Below, in pieces: positions 12,568-25,973 of a DNA stretch of 64,000 nt. The DNA is from Parasponia andersonii. Lineage: Eukaryota; Streptophyta; Magnoliopsida; Rosales; Cannabaceae. The stretch is taken from the NCBI GenBank assembly GCA_002914805.1, contig JXTB01000035.1:124001-188000 (forward strand), given 5' to 3'. Under the pieces are notes generated by a model. That model ran no database searches, was not told the origin of the DNA, and was given only the letters and a program-made list of their open reading frames with translations. The translations under genes and the position numbers were made by a program. Numbering within the stretch: the stretch's first letter is position 1; the number at the start of each line of letters is the position of its first letter.

Positions 12568-13065
12568 TGTTAGATTATATATGTATAACCCTATTGTGGT
12601 CACAAGTTTTTTATAACAATTATATAATATCATTGATGTCTAATTAAGTAGGGCTAATTAAGTGATCTAATTTTAGGTTCAGGAAATTACCAATTAAGTA
12701 TGAACTCTGTAATGCATGGTTACTTAACATTGGACCAATAAGTATTGATGAGATCTCTATTGGCTATCAGTATATAAGAACATAATTATTAGGATTTTGG
12801 TTCTCAAGCCAAATAGAACATATGTTATTCTCATCTGCTTCCATCAATAAAAAGAAAACTCATTGAGCATATATAGAGTATTCTGTTTATAGAAGACCTC
12901 TAACTCTCTGACTTTTAATTTAACGCTTCCGTTACAGAGTTCATCGTCTTTGGCTATAGATTCAGATTTGTTTTAGTTTCTCAAAAAAAAAAAATTCTTT
13001 GCAATTTGGCACGGTAGATTTTATGATTGAATTTGGCTCGATAATTTGTTATATATATCCAATAA
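12568..13065 (+). repeat. Right LTR of copia element B
   Basis: It begins TGTTAGATTATATATG directly after the purine tract AGTAGGAGAT and ends near CCAATA, the eroded counterpart of CTAACA in the left LTR. It is clearly homologous to 7045-7525 but strongly diverged. Confidence 0.8.
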
Positions 13066-14480
13066 TTAGATAGATTTTTTTTTTGGGTGACGAGCTTGAC
13101 AGTTCAATTACCAATTGCTTTATCTTTACCACATACGTTCTAAAGAATACAAAACAAATTTTCTAAATAAAAAAAATATAAAATTGGAGCTGTCATTTAT
13201 GAAATGTGGTCCGTTCACCGTATGGATATGATTTTACTTACAGAAAAATAAAAATAGAACACTGTTTTGCTAAATGATATTCTAAATGTGATGTTAAATT
13301 ATGTTAAATTATAAACTTTATAAACTAAATTATAGGGCTTTAATTTATTCTCCTTTTACCTTTCCTCATTTGTTTACGCTTGAATTTTTAACAAAAATTC
13401 ATTTCTTATTTATAATTCATTTAGATCGAACAGCTGAGCTGAGTATTTAATTATTTACCCAAAAGCTAGAAAAAAAACTTACTCCATACTTTGTTACCTA
13501 ATCATTAGAGTATAGCGTACATTACTAAGTTGAAGAAAGGTGTTAACTTGCAATGTTTAAGAATAAGAATGTTAGAATCTTGCATGCATGGTATATATTT
13601 AATATATATGATCATATTCGCACATGGTTTCTTTTTTGTTTTTTTTTTTTTTGGTTTATAATATATTCCAATAGTTGACATTCCTTCTTCGTACACGAGC
13701 CAATAAACAATTTGCCTAAAAGTACTATTAAACTCATAAAGAGAAACATAAACTATACTTCAAAAATTCAATATAAACTAATATACATAAACTAAATATG
13801 TCATTGGAGTATTTTTGTTCTGAAATAAAAAGATGTTTTGTCTTTCTTTCTTTCATCTTTTTTAGATTAAAAAAAAAAGAGGATTATTACTAATCAAGAG
13901 AAGATACGTCGTCAAAAACAGAATCCATTGCAGAACTAGGTGTGATATTAGACCAAAAACCTCGAATACTAGAATTAAAACCAAAACGGACAAAGCTATG
14001 AGCGGCTTTATTTCCTTTGTGTAAAATTCGAGTACTATTACTTTTGGCTAAGTATATTAAAATGCTTTTACAAGCAAAAAATAAAATAAAAATATTCTCC
14101 TCTTTATTAATGGACATTAAATGCTTGGTAATATTATTGGGGTTAATTGGGCTCTGTTGTGGCCATTGATGAAGTACATATCTTGTTCTGGTAACATAAT
14201 AATGGACCAACAGCACTCTAGCAGTCTAGCTCCTTCGCATATCATTTTTTTAAAAGAAATATATAGAAAAAAATGTATAAAATCCATAATGATTTTATTT
14301 TATTTTTTCCAAAGAAAAAAGAAAATGGTGTTTATGTATTCTGATATGTTTGCAGAGAAAGCTAGAGAGGTTGTCCTTGTCAGGCTAGGAATGGATTAAC
14401 CCATTTCCCCCTCATGGTTTTGCAGACACTCTCAGGCCAAAATAACCCGAATAGAAAGTGACCCCCTCATGGCTTTAACT
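13066..14480. other. Intergenic DNA upstream of ERECTA, no gene seen
   Basis: AT-rich spacer. Short frames at 13890-14216 (-) and 14121-14399 (+) overlap each other and match no known family. The right part probably holds the distal ERECTA promoter. Confidence 0.45.
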
Positions 14481-14523
14481 CACATACAGTACTCTACTAC
14501 TAGCACTCTCTCTCAAGAAGAAG

Positions 14524-14559
<36 letters not shown>

Positions 14560-15012
14560 GTAATGTTGCAGGTCTTATAGCAGAGCTTTCTGGCACAAGT
14601 TTTTTTTAACTTTATTCATCAAATAATTCTCTCTCTCTCTCTATCTATTTCTCTCTCTAGATGTTACAGTTGTGCTTAGAGGTCTATATGTGGCAGAACG
14701 ATGTGATTGAACGACTAAAGCTGGAAACTCCTCCAGCTTCACTCGCCGGGAAAATACTTACTATCCCAGTAGTTACATAATATAATAATATATAATAAAT
14801 ATTGAAAAAAAAAACAGAGCTTTTCATAACCAGTCACTTCACAAACTCCAGTCTTATACGTGAAGAAGCTTTTTCTTTTCAACAATGTCGGCGAGTTTAA
14901 GAAGAGGAGGTTATCTTCTGTTACTTCCTCTTCTGGGGTTGTACGGACTTTCTCTGTTTCGGAGGGGGGACTGAAGATTTGCTTCTGAGCTTGAGCTGCT
15001 TGGTGGGGAGTT
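14481..15012 (+). promoter_or_regulatory. ERECTA proximal promoter and 5' leader
   Basis: This stretch holds a (GA)n tract (14529-14557), CT-rich runs (14630-14660) and a pyrimidine-rich approach to the start codon, as is common in plant leaders. I cannot place the transcription start. Two overlapping antisense frames here are chance. Confidence 0.5.
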
Positions 15013-18000
15013 ATGGCATTTCGGGTTGAGTTCGTTCTTGTGGCTTTTCTCGTTTTTGTGGGCTTTGGTTCCGTGAATTCCGACGATGGTGAGTTGTTGT
15101 TGAGTGGATTTTTTGGAGGCTTTTCCTCTGTTTGGTTTCCGGGAAAATGCATGAAAATTTAACCGAGATACGGTATTCACACATGAGCCTTTTTTTTTTT
15201 TTTAAAGTCTCTCGTTCGGAACCAGGACGTTATGAAAGTGTAGGTTGAAAACTTGTTTTTCCTCTCACTTCTGTGTTTTTCCCCCCATGAAAACTGGGTT
15301 TTGAGCTTGGAGTTTTGAGACATTTAGCAATGTTTTTTTAAACTTGTTTACTTTTCTTGCTCATTTTAATATTTTTCCAGTTTCTTTTTTAAAAAATAAT
15401 TCTTGACTTTTTTATTTGAAATAACAAACCGGAGCTGGGTTTATTTCTAGCAAGCTTTGTCTTGTTGTGATACTAAAACCTAAGGTTGTGTTTATATAAT
15501 GAAGGAGCAACACTTTTGGAGGTAAAGAAGTCGTTTAGGGATGTGGACAATGTTTTGTATGACTGGACAGACTCGCCATCTTCAGATTACTGTATTTGGA
15601 GAGGGGTCAGTTGTGACAATGTCACATTCAGTGTCCTCGCACTGTAAGAGTTATTCATTTTTCTTATTTTCTAGATAAAAAAAGAAGTTGGGTTTACTCC
15701 TGTTTTTATAAATTCTTGTTCTTTCTATTTGGTTTTTTTCTACTTTGTTAGTAATTTATCAGGTCTAAATCTTGATGGCGAAATTTCACCTGCAATTGGG
15801 AATCTAAAGAGCCTTCAGTCTATGTACTATTCTCTTCTTCTTAACCTTTCGTTCAAGTGTTTTTCTTTTTATTCCTTTCGTATTTTCTTTTAATTTGTAT
15901 TTGGTTGCCAATTCTATTGGTTGCCCTCAAAACTCATGTTCAGAATGAGCAAAAAGTGGTTTAGGTTTTAGTTAACAATTGTAGATTTGGAAGAGAGATC
16001 ATCTCTTTCAGGCTTTATAGTATGTGTAAAAAGAATGAAGGAAATGGTTAATGAAGTTTAGACCTAAAGTACTAATCATCACAGTCCTCTATGACCAGTG
16101 ATTTGAGGGGAAACCGTCTATCGGGCCAGATCCCAGATGAGATTGGTGATTGTTCATCTTTGACAAGCCTGTAAGTTTTATATTGTGATGGAACAGAGTT
16201 GCTTCATTTGCGTAATATTGTTGAACTACAATGTAGATGTCAAAATGTCTTTACAATTCGTACTTTCCATTCTAATAGTAGCGAGTTGCGTTAATAGGGA
16301 CTTGTCATTCAATGAGATATATGGAGACATACCATTTTCAATCTCGAAGTTGAAACAACTGGAATTTCTGTAAGTTTCAATGCACATTAATCTTGTTACG
16401 CATTGTTATTCAAATATTGTCTCTTTCTACAAATGACGTCTTTCATTTGAATTGGGTTTCAGAATTTTAAAGAACAATCGGTTAATTGGACCTATTCCTT
16501 CAACCTTGTCTCAGATTCCCAACTTGAAGATTTTGTAAGTTTCCTTTCTCATACTTCTTCAGTTTTGTAAAATTTCTTGTTTAACGTGCCTATTACTGAC
16601 ATTTACATGCTGGAACTCCGGTTCAAGAGACCTGGCGCAGAATAATCTCAGTGGGGAAATACCAAGACTTATATACTGGAATGAAGTTTTGCAATATCTG
16701 TAAGTGAATCAGTAGTTAATGCAAATGTTTATTTTGGTGTGATATCATTTTTTGTCTCAAGTGTAAGCTATTTTCTTGTTGTCTCTATGTTATAGTGGTT
16801 TACGAGGGAACAACTTGGTGGGTACTCTATCTCCAGATATGTGCCAGTTAACCGGGTTGTGGTACTTGTAAGTTAGCATCTTACATCTCTAATTCTCAGA
16901 ACATATAATACCTACAAATGCTCCAGTGTGTAAGATACTTTGTCCGTCTAACTATCTGTCTCCCACTTCCTGCAGCGATGTAAGAAACAACAGTTTGACT
17001 GGTAGCATTCCTCAGAATATTGGGAACTGTACTGCCTTCCAGGTCTTGTATGTATTTCACCTGACATGCGAGATTTAATTTCTGTTAATGTGCAAAGTGG
17101 TTAATTGAGTGATTCCTTATCCTTTGCCTGGCAGGGACTTGTCTTATAACCAGCTGACAGGGGAGATTCCGTTTAATATTGGGTTCCTTCAAGTAGCCAC
17201 ATTGTATGTGCTTGTAATTTATGTTTCATTGTTTGTTCTTGGTATTTTATCAGATCTTTGATGTAATATTGCTCTTGCTTTTTTCCCCCACTAGATCATT
17301 GCAAGGTAATCAACTTTCTGGGCATATACCTTCCGTGATCGGCCTGATGCAGGCACTTGCTGTATTGTAAGTGCTTACTCTGTACTGGACCTGAGGCTTT
17401 TGGAGTTCTTATTATTACCACTGCTTTGGCACAAAATATTTCCTCTCTTGTTTTACGTCTGTGCCATCTTTTCCTCTTGTCCAACCAGAGATTTGAGCTG
17501 CAACATGCTAAGTGGACCTATCCCTTCTATTCTGGGAAATTTGACGTATACAGAGAAATTGTAAGTCATGCTTGGCAACTAATGTTATCTGAGATTCCCT
17601 ATCTAGGTGTGTTAGGATATTAAAGATAAACTATTTAAAAGAAAATTATGTGATGATTTGCCTCATAAATTTCTACTGTGAAAATATCTTCAAAGTTGTC
17701 CATTACATTGCTTAAGATTTGATTTTTATTTATCTGATAGTCCTAGACAAATTTACTGCAGAATTTTAACGTACTTGAATTGATTCTGACTTCATTATCT
17801 CAAAACTTACAGGTATTTGCATAGCAACAAGCTGACCGGATCAATTCCTCCGGAGCTTGGGAATATGACAAAGCTGCATTACTTGTATGCAACCTTTACA
17901 CTCTTCTCCATACCTGTTCTTGGATACCATAACAAATTCAATGTCATGACATAATTGGTGGCGGTGTGCTTAGATTTCAATTCATTTAACAGCACCCGGT

Positions 18001-21000
18001 TCTTGTGTAGCTCCCCCAGTTACTAATACTATTGAGATGCCAGTTGCTTATTTTCCCCCCTTGTTGAACATACATGGCGTCACTTTTGTGAAGTGAAGGC
18101 AAATTTGTTTTTGTTTCTTCTGCGATACTTCTTTGGTATCATTCTATGGTAGATAGACCAGGGTGAAAACTGTGTGCTGATCTTGAGCAATTTTTTGCTT
18201 GGCAGCAGTCTTATACGTCAAGACGTTCATTCCTTCAGTTTTCTGTCTTTTCAGGGAATTGAATGATAATCATCTTTTGGGGCATATTCCACCTGAGCTT
18301 GGGAAGCTTACAAATTTATTTGACCTGTAGGTTCTTGTTGCCATAAATTTGGTTTCATTGGGCTATTTTTGTATTAAATTTTTGATTTGCTGATGCACCA
18401 TTCTTGCAGAAATGTCGCTAACAACAATCTAGAGGGGCCTATCCCTGAGAATCTTAGTTCATGCACAAATCTTAACAGCCTGTGAGCATCTAAACTTGGT
18501 TTTATATGGCTTTGGAAACTTAATTTCTTCTTGGTTAACTTGGGTTTTTGTGATGTCAGCAATGTCCACGGGAACAAGCTTAATGGAACTATCTTAACTG
18601 CTTTTCAGATGCTGGAGAGTATGACTTATCTGTAAGGAATTTTAATTTATATTGTTATCTTTGATTCTTATTGTCTTTCAAGATAATACCTAAGCTATTG
18701 GTTTGGAAGTAGAATTTGCATGCACATTAGCATTACATTCCAATGTCCAAATATAATGTCAACGTGGAGAATCATTCTAAATAACTAAATTACCTCCCTT
18801 ATTCTTAGTTTTTTATATATTAAACATGTCCATATACGCAATTATATGCTTCGTCCATGTACGGAGTTCTAGACATCAAGATTTTATAATGCATGTTTTA
18901 TTTAGTGACATTTTGGTCCTATGATTTGCATGGTCTTGACAAAATTTCTTGGCCATTTTCAGAAATCTTTCCTCCAACAATCTTCAGGGGCCCATTCCAA
19001 TTGAGCTATCTCGGATCGGTAATTTGGATACTTTGTAAGTATTTAATGCTCTAGTATTTGCTTCCTTATTGACATTCTGATTCTGACATGTACCCAATTA
19101 TTTCAGGTATATTTCTAATAATTTTGCTTAGTTATTTTACTTTCTCATTCTAACGTGTACCCAATTTTTCAGGGATATTTCAAATAATAAAATTAATGGC
19201 TCAATTCCTGCATCTCTTGGTGATTTGGAGCATCTTCTAAAGCTGTAAGTTTCTAATATTGTTTTCATTTTTCATGGGTTTCGTTTGCTGATACCTGCAA
19301 TTCATGATGTAGGAATTTGAGCGAAAATCATTTGACTGGAGGTATTCCGGCAGAGTTCGGTAATCTAAGAAGTGTCATGGACATGTATGTAATTGGTATC
19401 TCTTGGAGTTGCGTATTTTACAGTTGTCAATTGATGCTATTTAGCCTTCTTTGTTCTGATGTAGTTTCTTGTTTCATGTGTTTGGATTGTAGAGATCTTT
19501 CAAACAACCACCTTGCAGGATCAATACCTCAAGAACTTAGTCAGCTTCAGAACATGTTCTCATTGTAAGTAAATGTGAAGATTTCTAAATGTCAAATTTT
19601 TTGCATGCTGTTCATGGTCGTAGACTTCGTTGTACACTTACAAAGACTATAATCAAGCATTCAACCTTTTTAGAAAGATGTCCTAGATTAGAATCTGAAA
19701 CATGATCTAATGCAAGCTCTTGACACCTTTGGGCTCTCGAGACTCAGCACGGCATCCAAAATACTCAGACCTTTCTATCACTATAGGATCTCTACTGATG
19801 AATAATGATGATTCATTGGCTGTGTAGTTTTTGATTCGTATCGTGCTAGTTTAAGGTTATTGAAGATTTTTGGGTAGCAGTTTGGTGCAGTGCTTTACTG
19901 ATTCCATTTATAGTGTTACTAAATTGCTGGTTGTGTTTCTCCATAGTTAAAGTTAATTTTTCCGTACTAGTTTTTGATTTCTCATCTTTTTGCTGCAATC
20001 TTTACAGGAGATTAGAACACAATAATTTATCAGGGGATGTAATGTCATTGCTCAACTGCCTCAGCCTTGCTGTACTGTAAGTTCACTATTCACAAAATTC
20101 TGCTTTTATAATGTAACTCTACCGGATAAGGGTTCTGTCTTAATCTGTAAAATGATCAAATTTGTGCAGAAATGTATCTTACAACAATTTAGCAGGCAAT
20201 ATTCCCACAAACAATAACTTCTCAAGGTTTTCACCGGATAGGTTAGAGACAGATCTCTTACTATTTATTATTTTATTTCTAGTATATTCTTTATTGTGTA
20301 CTCTTGACTAATGTAAATTATTTTTGTAGTTTTATTGGAAACCCTGCTCTTTGCGGCTACTGGCTCAGTTCATCATGTCACGTGTCTCATTTGGCAGAGC
20401 GAGGCAAGTATGACCACCTAAAGGTGGCCTCTGCTTTAATCTACGTACATATGATGCGTATGACCACCATTGTTTTTTAGAAATGACTGGAACCCCGTGC
20501 AAGGCATTCCTTGTTAGATTCCTTGATGATACTGGATTGTGTCCCATGATTTGACACAAGTACTCACTTTTGGAGTAATTGAATGCTTATAGGCTACATG
20601 TCGTCTGAAGGATGCGACTTACTTTAGAAATATGCTACTACTTTCAGTGTGCAAGCATAATTGGAACCATATGAACTTGGGGATTTTGTTTTTGCCAAAT
20701 ATTTTGCTTGGCATTGTTTGTTTTATCACTAAATGAATGAACAAATGTTGAAAACATACTTTCAACAGCATGTCGTGTCACTTTCAGAAGACATACCTGT
20801 ACCGGGTTTTCAGTTGTACAATTAAAAACTGTAACATTTTCACCTGTTTCTTTTTCTTGCCATTGTTACAGTTACAATGTCTAAAGCAGCTATCCTTGGA
20901 ATTGCTCTGGGTGCCCTCGTGATTCTTCTCATGATCTTAGTGGCAGTGTGCCGGCCTCACAATCCAACATCTTTCCCAGATGGTTCACTTGACAAACCAG

Positions 21001-22714
21001 GTAGACATTCAAAGTGAATTCTTTTGCATAAACCTATACAATTGTAGTGCTGACTTGTGTAGGCACCGGAATAAGTAACCTCGCCGTGCTTTAAATATAT
21101 TTGTTTAGTTATTGTTTAATGGGGTTCCTGCTAATTTTTAATGCACTTCTGAAACAGCTGTTAATTACTCAACACCAAAGCTAGTGATTCTTCACATGAA
21201 TATGGCGCTTCATGTTTATGAGGACATCATGAGGATGACTGAGAACTTGAGTGAGAAGTACGTAATTGGTTATGGTGCATCAAGTACAGTATACAAATGT
21301 GTTCTTAAAAATTGCAAGCCAGTGGCTATCAAAAAACTGTACTCTCGCTATCCTCAGTGCCTCAAGGAATTCGAGACAGAACTTGAGACAGTCGGGAGCA
21401 TCAAGCATCGGAATCTGGTCAGCCTCCAAGGATACTCGTTGTCTGCTTCTGGATACCTTCTCTTCTATGATTACATGGAAAATGGTAGTCTTTGGGATCT
21501 CCTTCACGGTAAGTTCATTTGTTCCAAGATGTGCCATGCATCATCGTGGTCTTATCTATACTAGTTCAAATGAAAGCAGTTTATTTTCGTCCTATACAAG
21601 TGGGATCTTTCTGAATTCGTGGTTTCCTTATCTGAATCGTGCATTTACAGTGTTATATAAGGTGATTGTGTAAGTAACTGTAGCATGCTTCTCTGTCTCC
21701 AGCACACATTTGTTTATCATGGTAGTGTTATGTAATTACTGTCTTACATTGTATTTTACAGGTCCTAGCAAAAAGAAAAAGCTTGACTGGGACACTCGTC
21801 TGAAGATAGCACTTGGAACTGCCCAAGGACTCGCCTATTTGCATCATGACTGTAGTCCACGCATTATCCACCGAGATGTGAAGTCGTCTAACATTCTGCT
21901 GGACAAGGATTTTGAGGCTCATCTAACTGATTTTGGTATTGCCAAGAGCTTATGCATCTCAAAGTCATACACTTCTACGTACATAATGGGAACCATTGGA
22001 TACATAGACCCTGAGTATGCTCGAACTTCGCGGCTTACTGAGAAGTCTGATGTGTACAGTTATGGTATTGTTCTGCTTGAGTTGTTAACCGGAAGAAAAG
22101 CTGTGGATAATGAATCCAATCTCCACCATCTGGTTAGTCTCAGCTGAGCTTCATTTCCTATCTGAACAATGTCCTCGTTTTCATTTTTTATTGACTGAAA
22201 TATGTTTGAACCATGTCCAGTAGACTTATTGCGCATGTTTTAAATTGTTTCAACTTCCAAGTTTCCTCTTACTATTACTGCTTTCCGTCACTTTGCCTAG
22301 TTTCTCATATAAGCTAGCCTCTCTATTTTGTCTCAGATATTATCCAAGACATCAAACAACGCTGTCATGGAGACTGTAGACCCCGAGATTACAGCCACAT
22401 GCAAGGACCTTGGAGCTGTGAGAAAGGTATTTCAGCTAGCTCTTCTTTGTGCCAAGCGACAGTCTTCCGATCGACCAACCATGCATGAAGTGACACGTGT
22501 CCTCGGCAGTCTCATTCCATCGACCGCACCACCGAAGCAACCAGCCGGAGCCCCACCATCATCTACACTTCCATCTGCCAAAGTTCCTGGCTACATTGAT
22601 GAATATGCAAATATCAAGACACCCCACATGGTGAACTGCTCATCAATGAGTACCTCAGATGCCCAGCTCTTTCTCAAATTCGGAGAGGTAATTTCCCAGA
22701 ACAGTACCGAGTGA
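15013..22714 (+). CDS. ERECTA: ERECTA leucine-rich-repeat receptor kinase (27 coding exons, 983 aa)
   Basis: Plasma-membrane receptor kinase that, in the known family, binds EPF/EPFL peptides with TMM or SERK partners and controls organ growth and stomatal patterning. Exons: 15013-15088, 15505-15643, 15752-15823, 16099-16170, 16298-16369, 16463-16534, 16628-16699, 16796-16867, 16976-17047, 17135-17203, 17295-17366, 17489-17560, 17813-17884, 18255-18326, 18410-18481, 18560-18631, 18963-19034, 19173-19244, 19313-19384, 19493-19564, 20008-20076, 20170-20241, 20330-20403, 20872-21000, 21158-21508, 21762-22132, 22337-22714. They sum to 2952 nt with frame kept throughout. Signal peptide about 1-23; N-cap about 25-71; 20 LRRs, about one per 72- or 69-nt exon (72-550); membrane helix about 580-600; kinase from about 650 with [10 protein letters not shown] (655-664), VAIK lysine 676, HRD with Asp773 and DFG 791-793. 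The C-terminus [19 protein letters not shown] marks ERECTA rather than the ERL paralogues. Intron 23 has a GC donor. Confidence 0.96.
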
Positions 22715-22990
22715 AAAGGGCATACTAGAATCAACAAAAAATATGATTGAATATCTGAAAAAAAATGTAGAGGTGGGAAATGAAAAATGGAACATTATGT
22801 TGGAATTGAAAAACGTTACGTTTGTAAACATTATGATTAGTTGGGAAGAGGAAATAGATGGACAAAATGTCGTAGGGAGAAGTAACTAAAAAAGTTGTAG
22901 TGGAGGTAGTAGTAGTAAAACCTCGAAAGTATTGTTGGATATTTTGAGTTTGTACTTTGTAAAATGAAAAAAAAAAAAAAAAAAAAGGGA
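22715..22990 (+). other. ERECTA 3' flank, probable 3' UTR
   Basis: Follows the TGA at 22712-22714. It is AT-rich without a coding pattern and ends in a run of about 24 A near 22963-22986. No canonical AATAAA stands out, so the poly(A) site is not placed. Confidence 0.4.
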
Positions 22991-23470
22991 AAGACAAGAA
23001 TGGTTCTAGTAAGTTTTGGGTTATGTCAGTTCGGTGGGACCAGTAGTGGCAGTGTCAAAAATGGTTGAGCCTGGTGGGGCTGGGTTGGGTTGTGGTTTAT
23101 TACTACTAGCACAGGTGCAGTTGAGCAGGGTCTGGTCTCTGCATGGTATGCGTGACCAGCAATAATGGACTGTGGAGCCTCAGCCGGGCCGTATCGTTGT
23201 GTCTTGATCTTGGAAATCCCACTTGGATCTCATCTCAATAATCTCTCGTCCCTTTCCTTTTCCTCTCATTTTTTTCTTTTTGGAAAGAAAAAAGAAAGGG
23301 GATTGCATTAAATTTAGTGTCACTTTAGTCTAGTTACAGCTTGAGGATGAACCCTTTAAGGCCTTTACCGCTTTTTGGGCAATCATGATATGATTTATTG
23401 TTAAAATTATATGTGCACATTTCCAAGCACAAAAAGAGGCATCACTATCATCGAAATATGAGGTCTAAAT

Positions 23471-23576
23471 GTGAGTTAATAGTTTGAAGAGGGGTTTTTG
23501 CGGTTGAGTACATCACTGATAAGGTGAGTTAATAGTTTGAAGAGGGGTTTTTGTGGCTGAGTACATCACTGATAAG
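23471..23576. repeat. 53-bp tandem duplication
   Basis: Two adjacent copies (23471-23523 and 23524-23576) of a unit starting GTGAGTTAATAGTTTGAAGA and ending CATCACTGATAAG. They differ at two positions (CGGTT versus TGGCT), so the duplication is fairly recent. Confidence 0.9.
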
Positions 23577-25391
23577 ATGTTGGATTAGTTCAGAAAGTAT
23601 ACAATTTAGACGATCAACAAATGTACGACATTTTCTTTGGTGAATTAGTATACAATTTTGACGATCAACCAATGAATGACAATGTTTTGGTGATTATGTA
23701 CGACATTAAAATTTAAACGATTGAAAAATGTGATATTTTAGCAGATTATAAAATTTGTTAGGAGGAATTAAAAGGCCACAAAACAAGTAGGCTTTAAGGC
23801 TAGTTTGGTAGGATTGAGAAAATGGGTGATATTATGATGTGAATTATTAATTCACGAAATTAATGTGAATTATTAATCAAAAAGAATTTGCAAGGCTAGT
23901 TTGGTAACGATATTAAAATGTGTGATATTAATGGTTTACGAAATTAGCGTGTGATGGTAATATCTCACCAAATTAGAGAATTCGAACACTAGTTTGACAT
24001 TTCTTGTGTTGTTTAACGATTTTAAGCTGAACTAACGAAAGTGTTTTTGTTTTTTTAAAAAATGGAAACTAGCAACAAAAGTTAAAAGAAAGGTTTCCTC
24101 TAAATTGTGAGTTATAATCTTATGTATTACCATATGGTCTGTTTCAAAAAAATTGCGTTTCATATGCAGCAAAATAAAATAGATTTACCGAACTAATTGA
24201 GAGTATCTCAATTATATAAGAGAAATTGTAGAAACTATAACATTCGGAAAGTAATAAAAGTAAACAATTTACTCATAAAAATTCGTTGCAAAATAGATAA
24301 ATTAATGATTTGATAAGTGTGTCGGACATGATTAAACATAATCAAGTTAGAACTTAAAGAATCTACTTTACACAAAGGTTAACTGTAACAAATCGAAAAA
24401 AAAAAACATGAACTAGCCTTTCTACAATTTTTTTTTATCTAATCTAAATTATTTGTTTTAATTTGCTTTGGTTTAAATTTATTTATTTTGCTCGATAATC
24501 GTAATATGGTATTCTAAAGTCAGATTAGGTGTTATGTGAGTAGTATTTTTGTCTTTTAATAGTACAAATTAAACCAATACATGGAAGATACACATTCGCG
24601 TATATTTTAGACGTATAATTTTGCTCAAATCGAAAAATATGACTAGAATCGTAATAGAATAGGCCAAATTCATGAACTTTAGTTGTTATTGTTATTCTTA
24701 TTATTAAAATAACTTGCAGTTAAGCCTTTAAAAAAAGGAAAATAAAAAATTAAAAATGTGCCCTTTGCTAAAAGTCGTTTTCTAAATAGTATATTTTAAA
24801 AGATCAATGCTATACAAACCCCGCAATATTTAATCTCGATACACATGAAAGAAACAGATTAGACCATTTGTACACCTATCACTTGGAAAAAAAAAATCAC
24901 ATTAGAAAATTTTTTTTCCTTGTTTTTTATTCAAGACAGTATATACTTAGAAATTCTTTTCTTCGACGGTTTATGTCAAATATGGTCCTTGAACTATTCA
25001 AATTGAGGCAATTTGGTGTTTAAAATTTCAATGTGGTAATTAAGCTCTTGAATTTTTTGATTTAATGTAATTTAGTTCTTAAACTATGTAAATTATAATC
25101 TGTTGTTAAATTTCTGACCATAAGCACACGTGAAGAGTATATTATAGCATTTCTAATTTATTTATGTAGAAGATAGTATGTATAAACTATGGAGAAACTC
25201 TTGTAACATGTTGAAAAGACAGACTAATAAATAAAGACTATACATGATTTTTTATGGGAAAGCGGGCCAAACTTAAGATGGGTTATTATTGTTTTTCTAT
25301 TTTATTATATTTATTTTACAATGAAACACCTAGTTTTTGAAATTATCCTGTATGGGATAAATAACATTTTTTGTTTAACAAACCATTTATA

Positions 25392-25973
25392 TAAGACTAT
25401 CTCTAATGCATTATACTAAAAAAAGTGTGTTAAATACAAGATTTAGCATGATATGCTAAATATAACACAAGTTGTTTGAGTTTTGCTCCTATTTATACAT
25501 TTTAAAATAAATGTAATTTTGTATTTTAAATTTTATTTTTATTTATAAAATATATATTTTTTACTATTAACTATTATTATTTTATAATCTAATTATTCAT
25601 CATAAATATTAACTTCGTCTATCAATTTATAATTACTCATATCATACATAAATGAACAAAATGATCAATGCAAAAAAAATAATAAATAAAATTTTATTCT
25701 ACTATCAATTATTTAGTAATAATAAACCTGTAAATAAAATTTAATAAAAAATATATACATATATGTATATTGAATTTAATATTACTGTAAAAACTATAAA
25801 TATTTTATAATTAAAATAGTGACAATATTATAAATTATATCAGTACTATGATTTAGCACGTGTTATTATTTAAACTGTATTTGGTACAATAGACTACCAT
25901 TAGATAACTATTTTTTGTCTGCTAAAATTTAGCATTAACACGATATATAGCACACGCGTTAGAAATGCTCTTA
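25392..25973. mobile_element. MITE-like element with imperfect terminal inverted repeats
   Basis: The left end TAAGACTATCTCTAATGC matches the reverse complement of the right end (TAAGAGCATTTCTAACGC) with few differences. Subterminal TTTAGCATGATATGC on the left has an inverted partner near the right end (GCTAAAATTTAGCATTAAC). The inside is very AT-rich and non-coding. Length (about 580 bp) and TIR type suggest a non-autonomous DNA transposon, perhaps PIF/Harbinger-like; the target duplication is unclear in this TA-rich context. Confidence 0.55.

Larger units (their letters stand above)
7045..13065 (+). mobile_element. Decayed Ty1/copia LTR retrotransposon, about 6 kb
   Basis: Diverged direct repeats at about 7045-7525 and 12568-13065 bound the element. 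After the left LTR a degenerate tRNA-Met primer site (TGATATCATGAGC, 7528-7540) is visible. The tract AAGTAGGAGAT precedes the right LTR. Translated pieces in between match copia gag (near 8740-8815), reverse transcriptase (from about 11140), the RNase H region, and the terminal LTKGL motif (near 12007), in the normal order. Every frame is broken by stops. (TA)n tracts have expanded inside the RNase H region and near 9943-9984. The element is old and inactive. Confidence 0.85.

Noticed and set aside
14739..15180. Two antisense frames over the ERECTA leader and exon 1
   Set aside because: They overlap the well-supported ERECTA signal-peptide exon on the other strand and have no recognised family.
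21266..21673. Open frames in other registers and antisense over ERECTA exon 25
   Set aside because: They are shadows of the true kinase frame, which keeps conserved kinase residues and matches splice phases.
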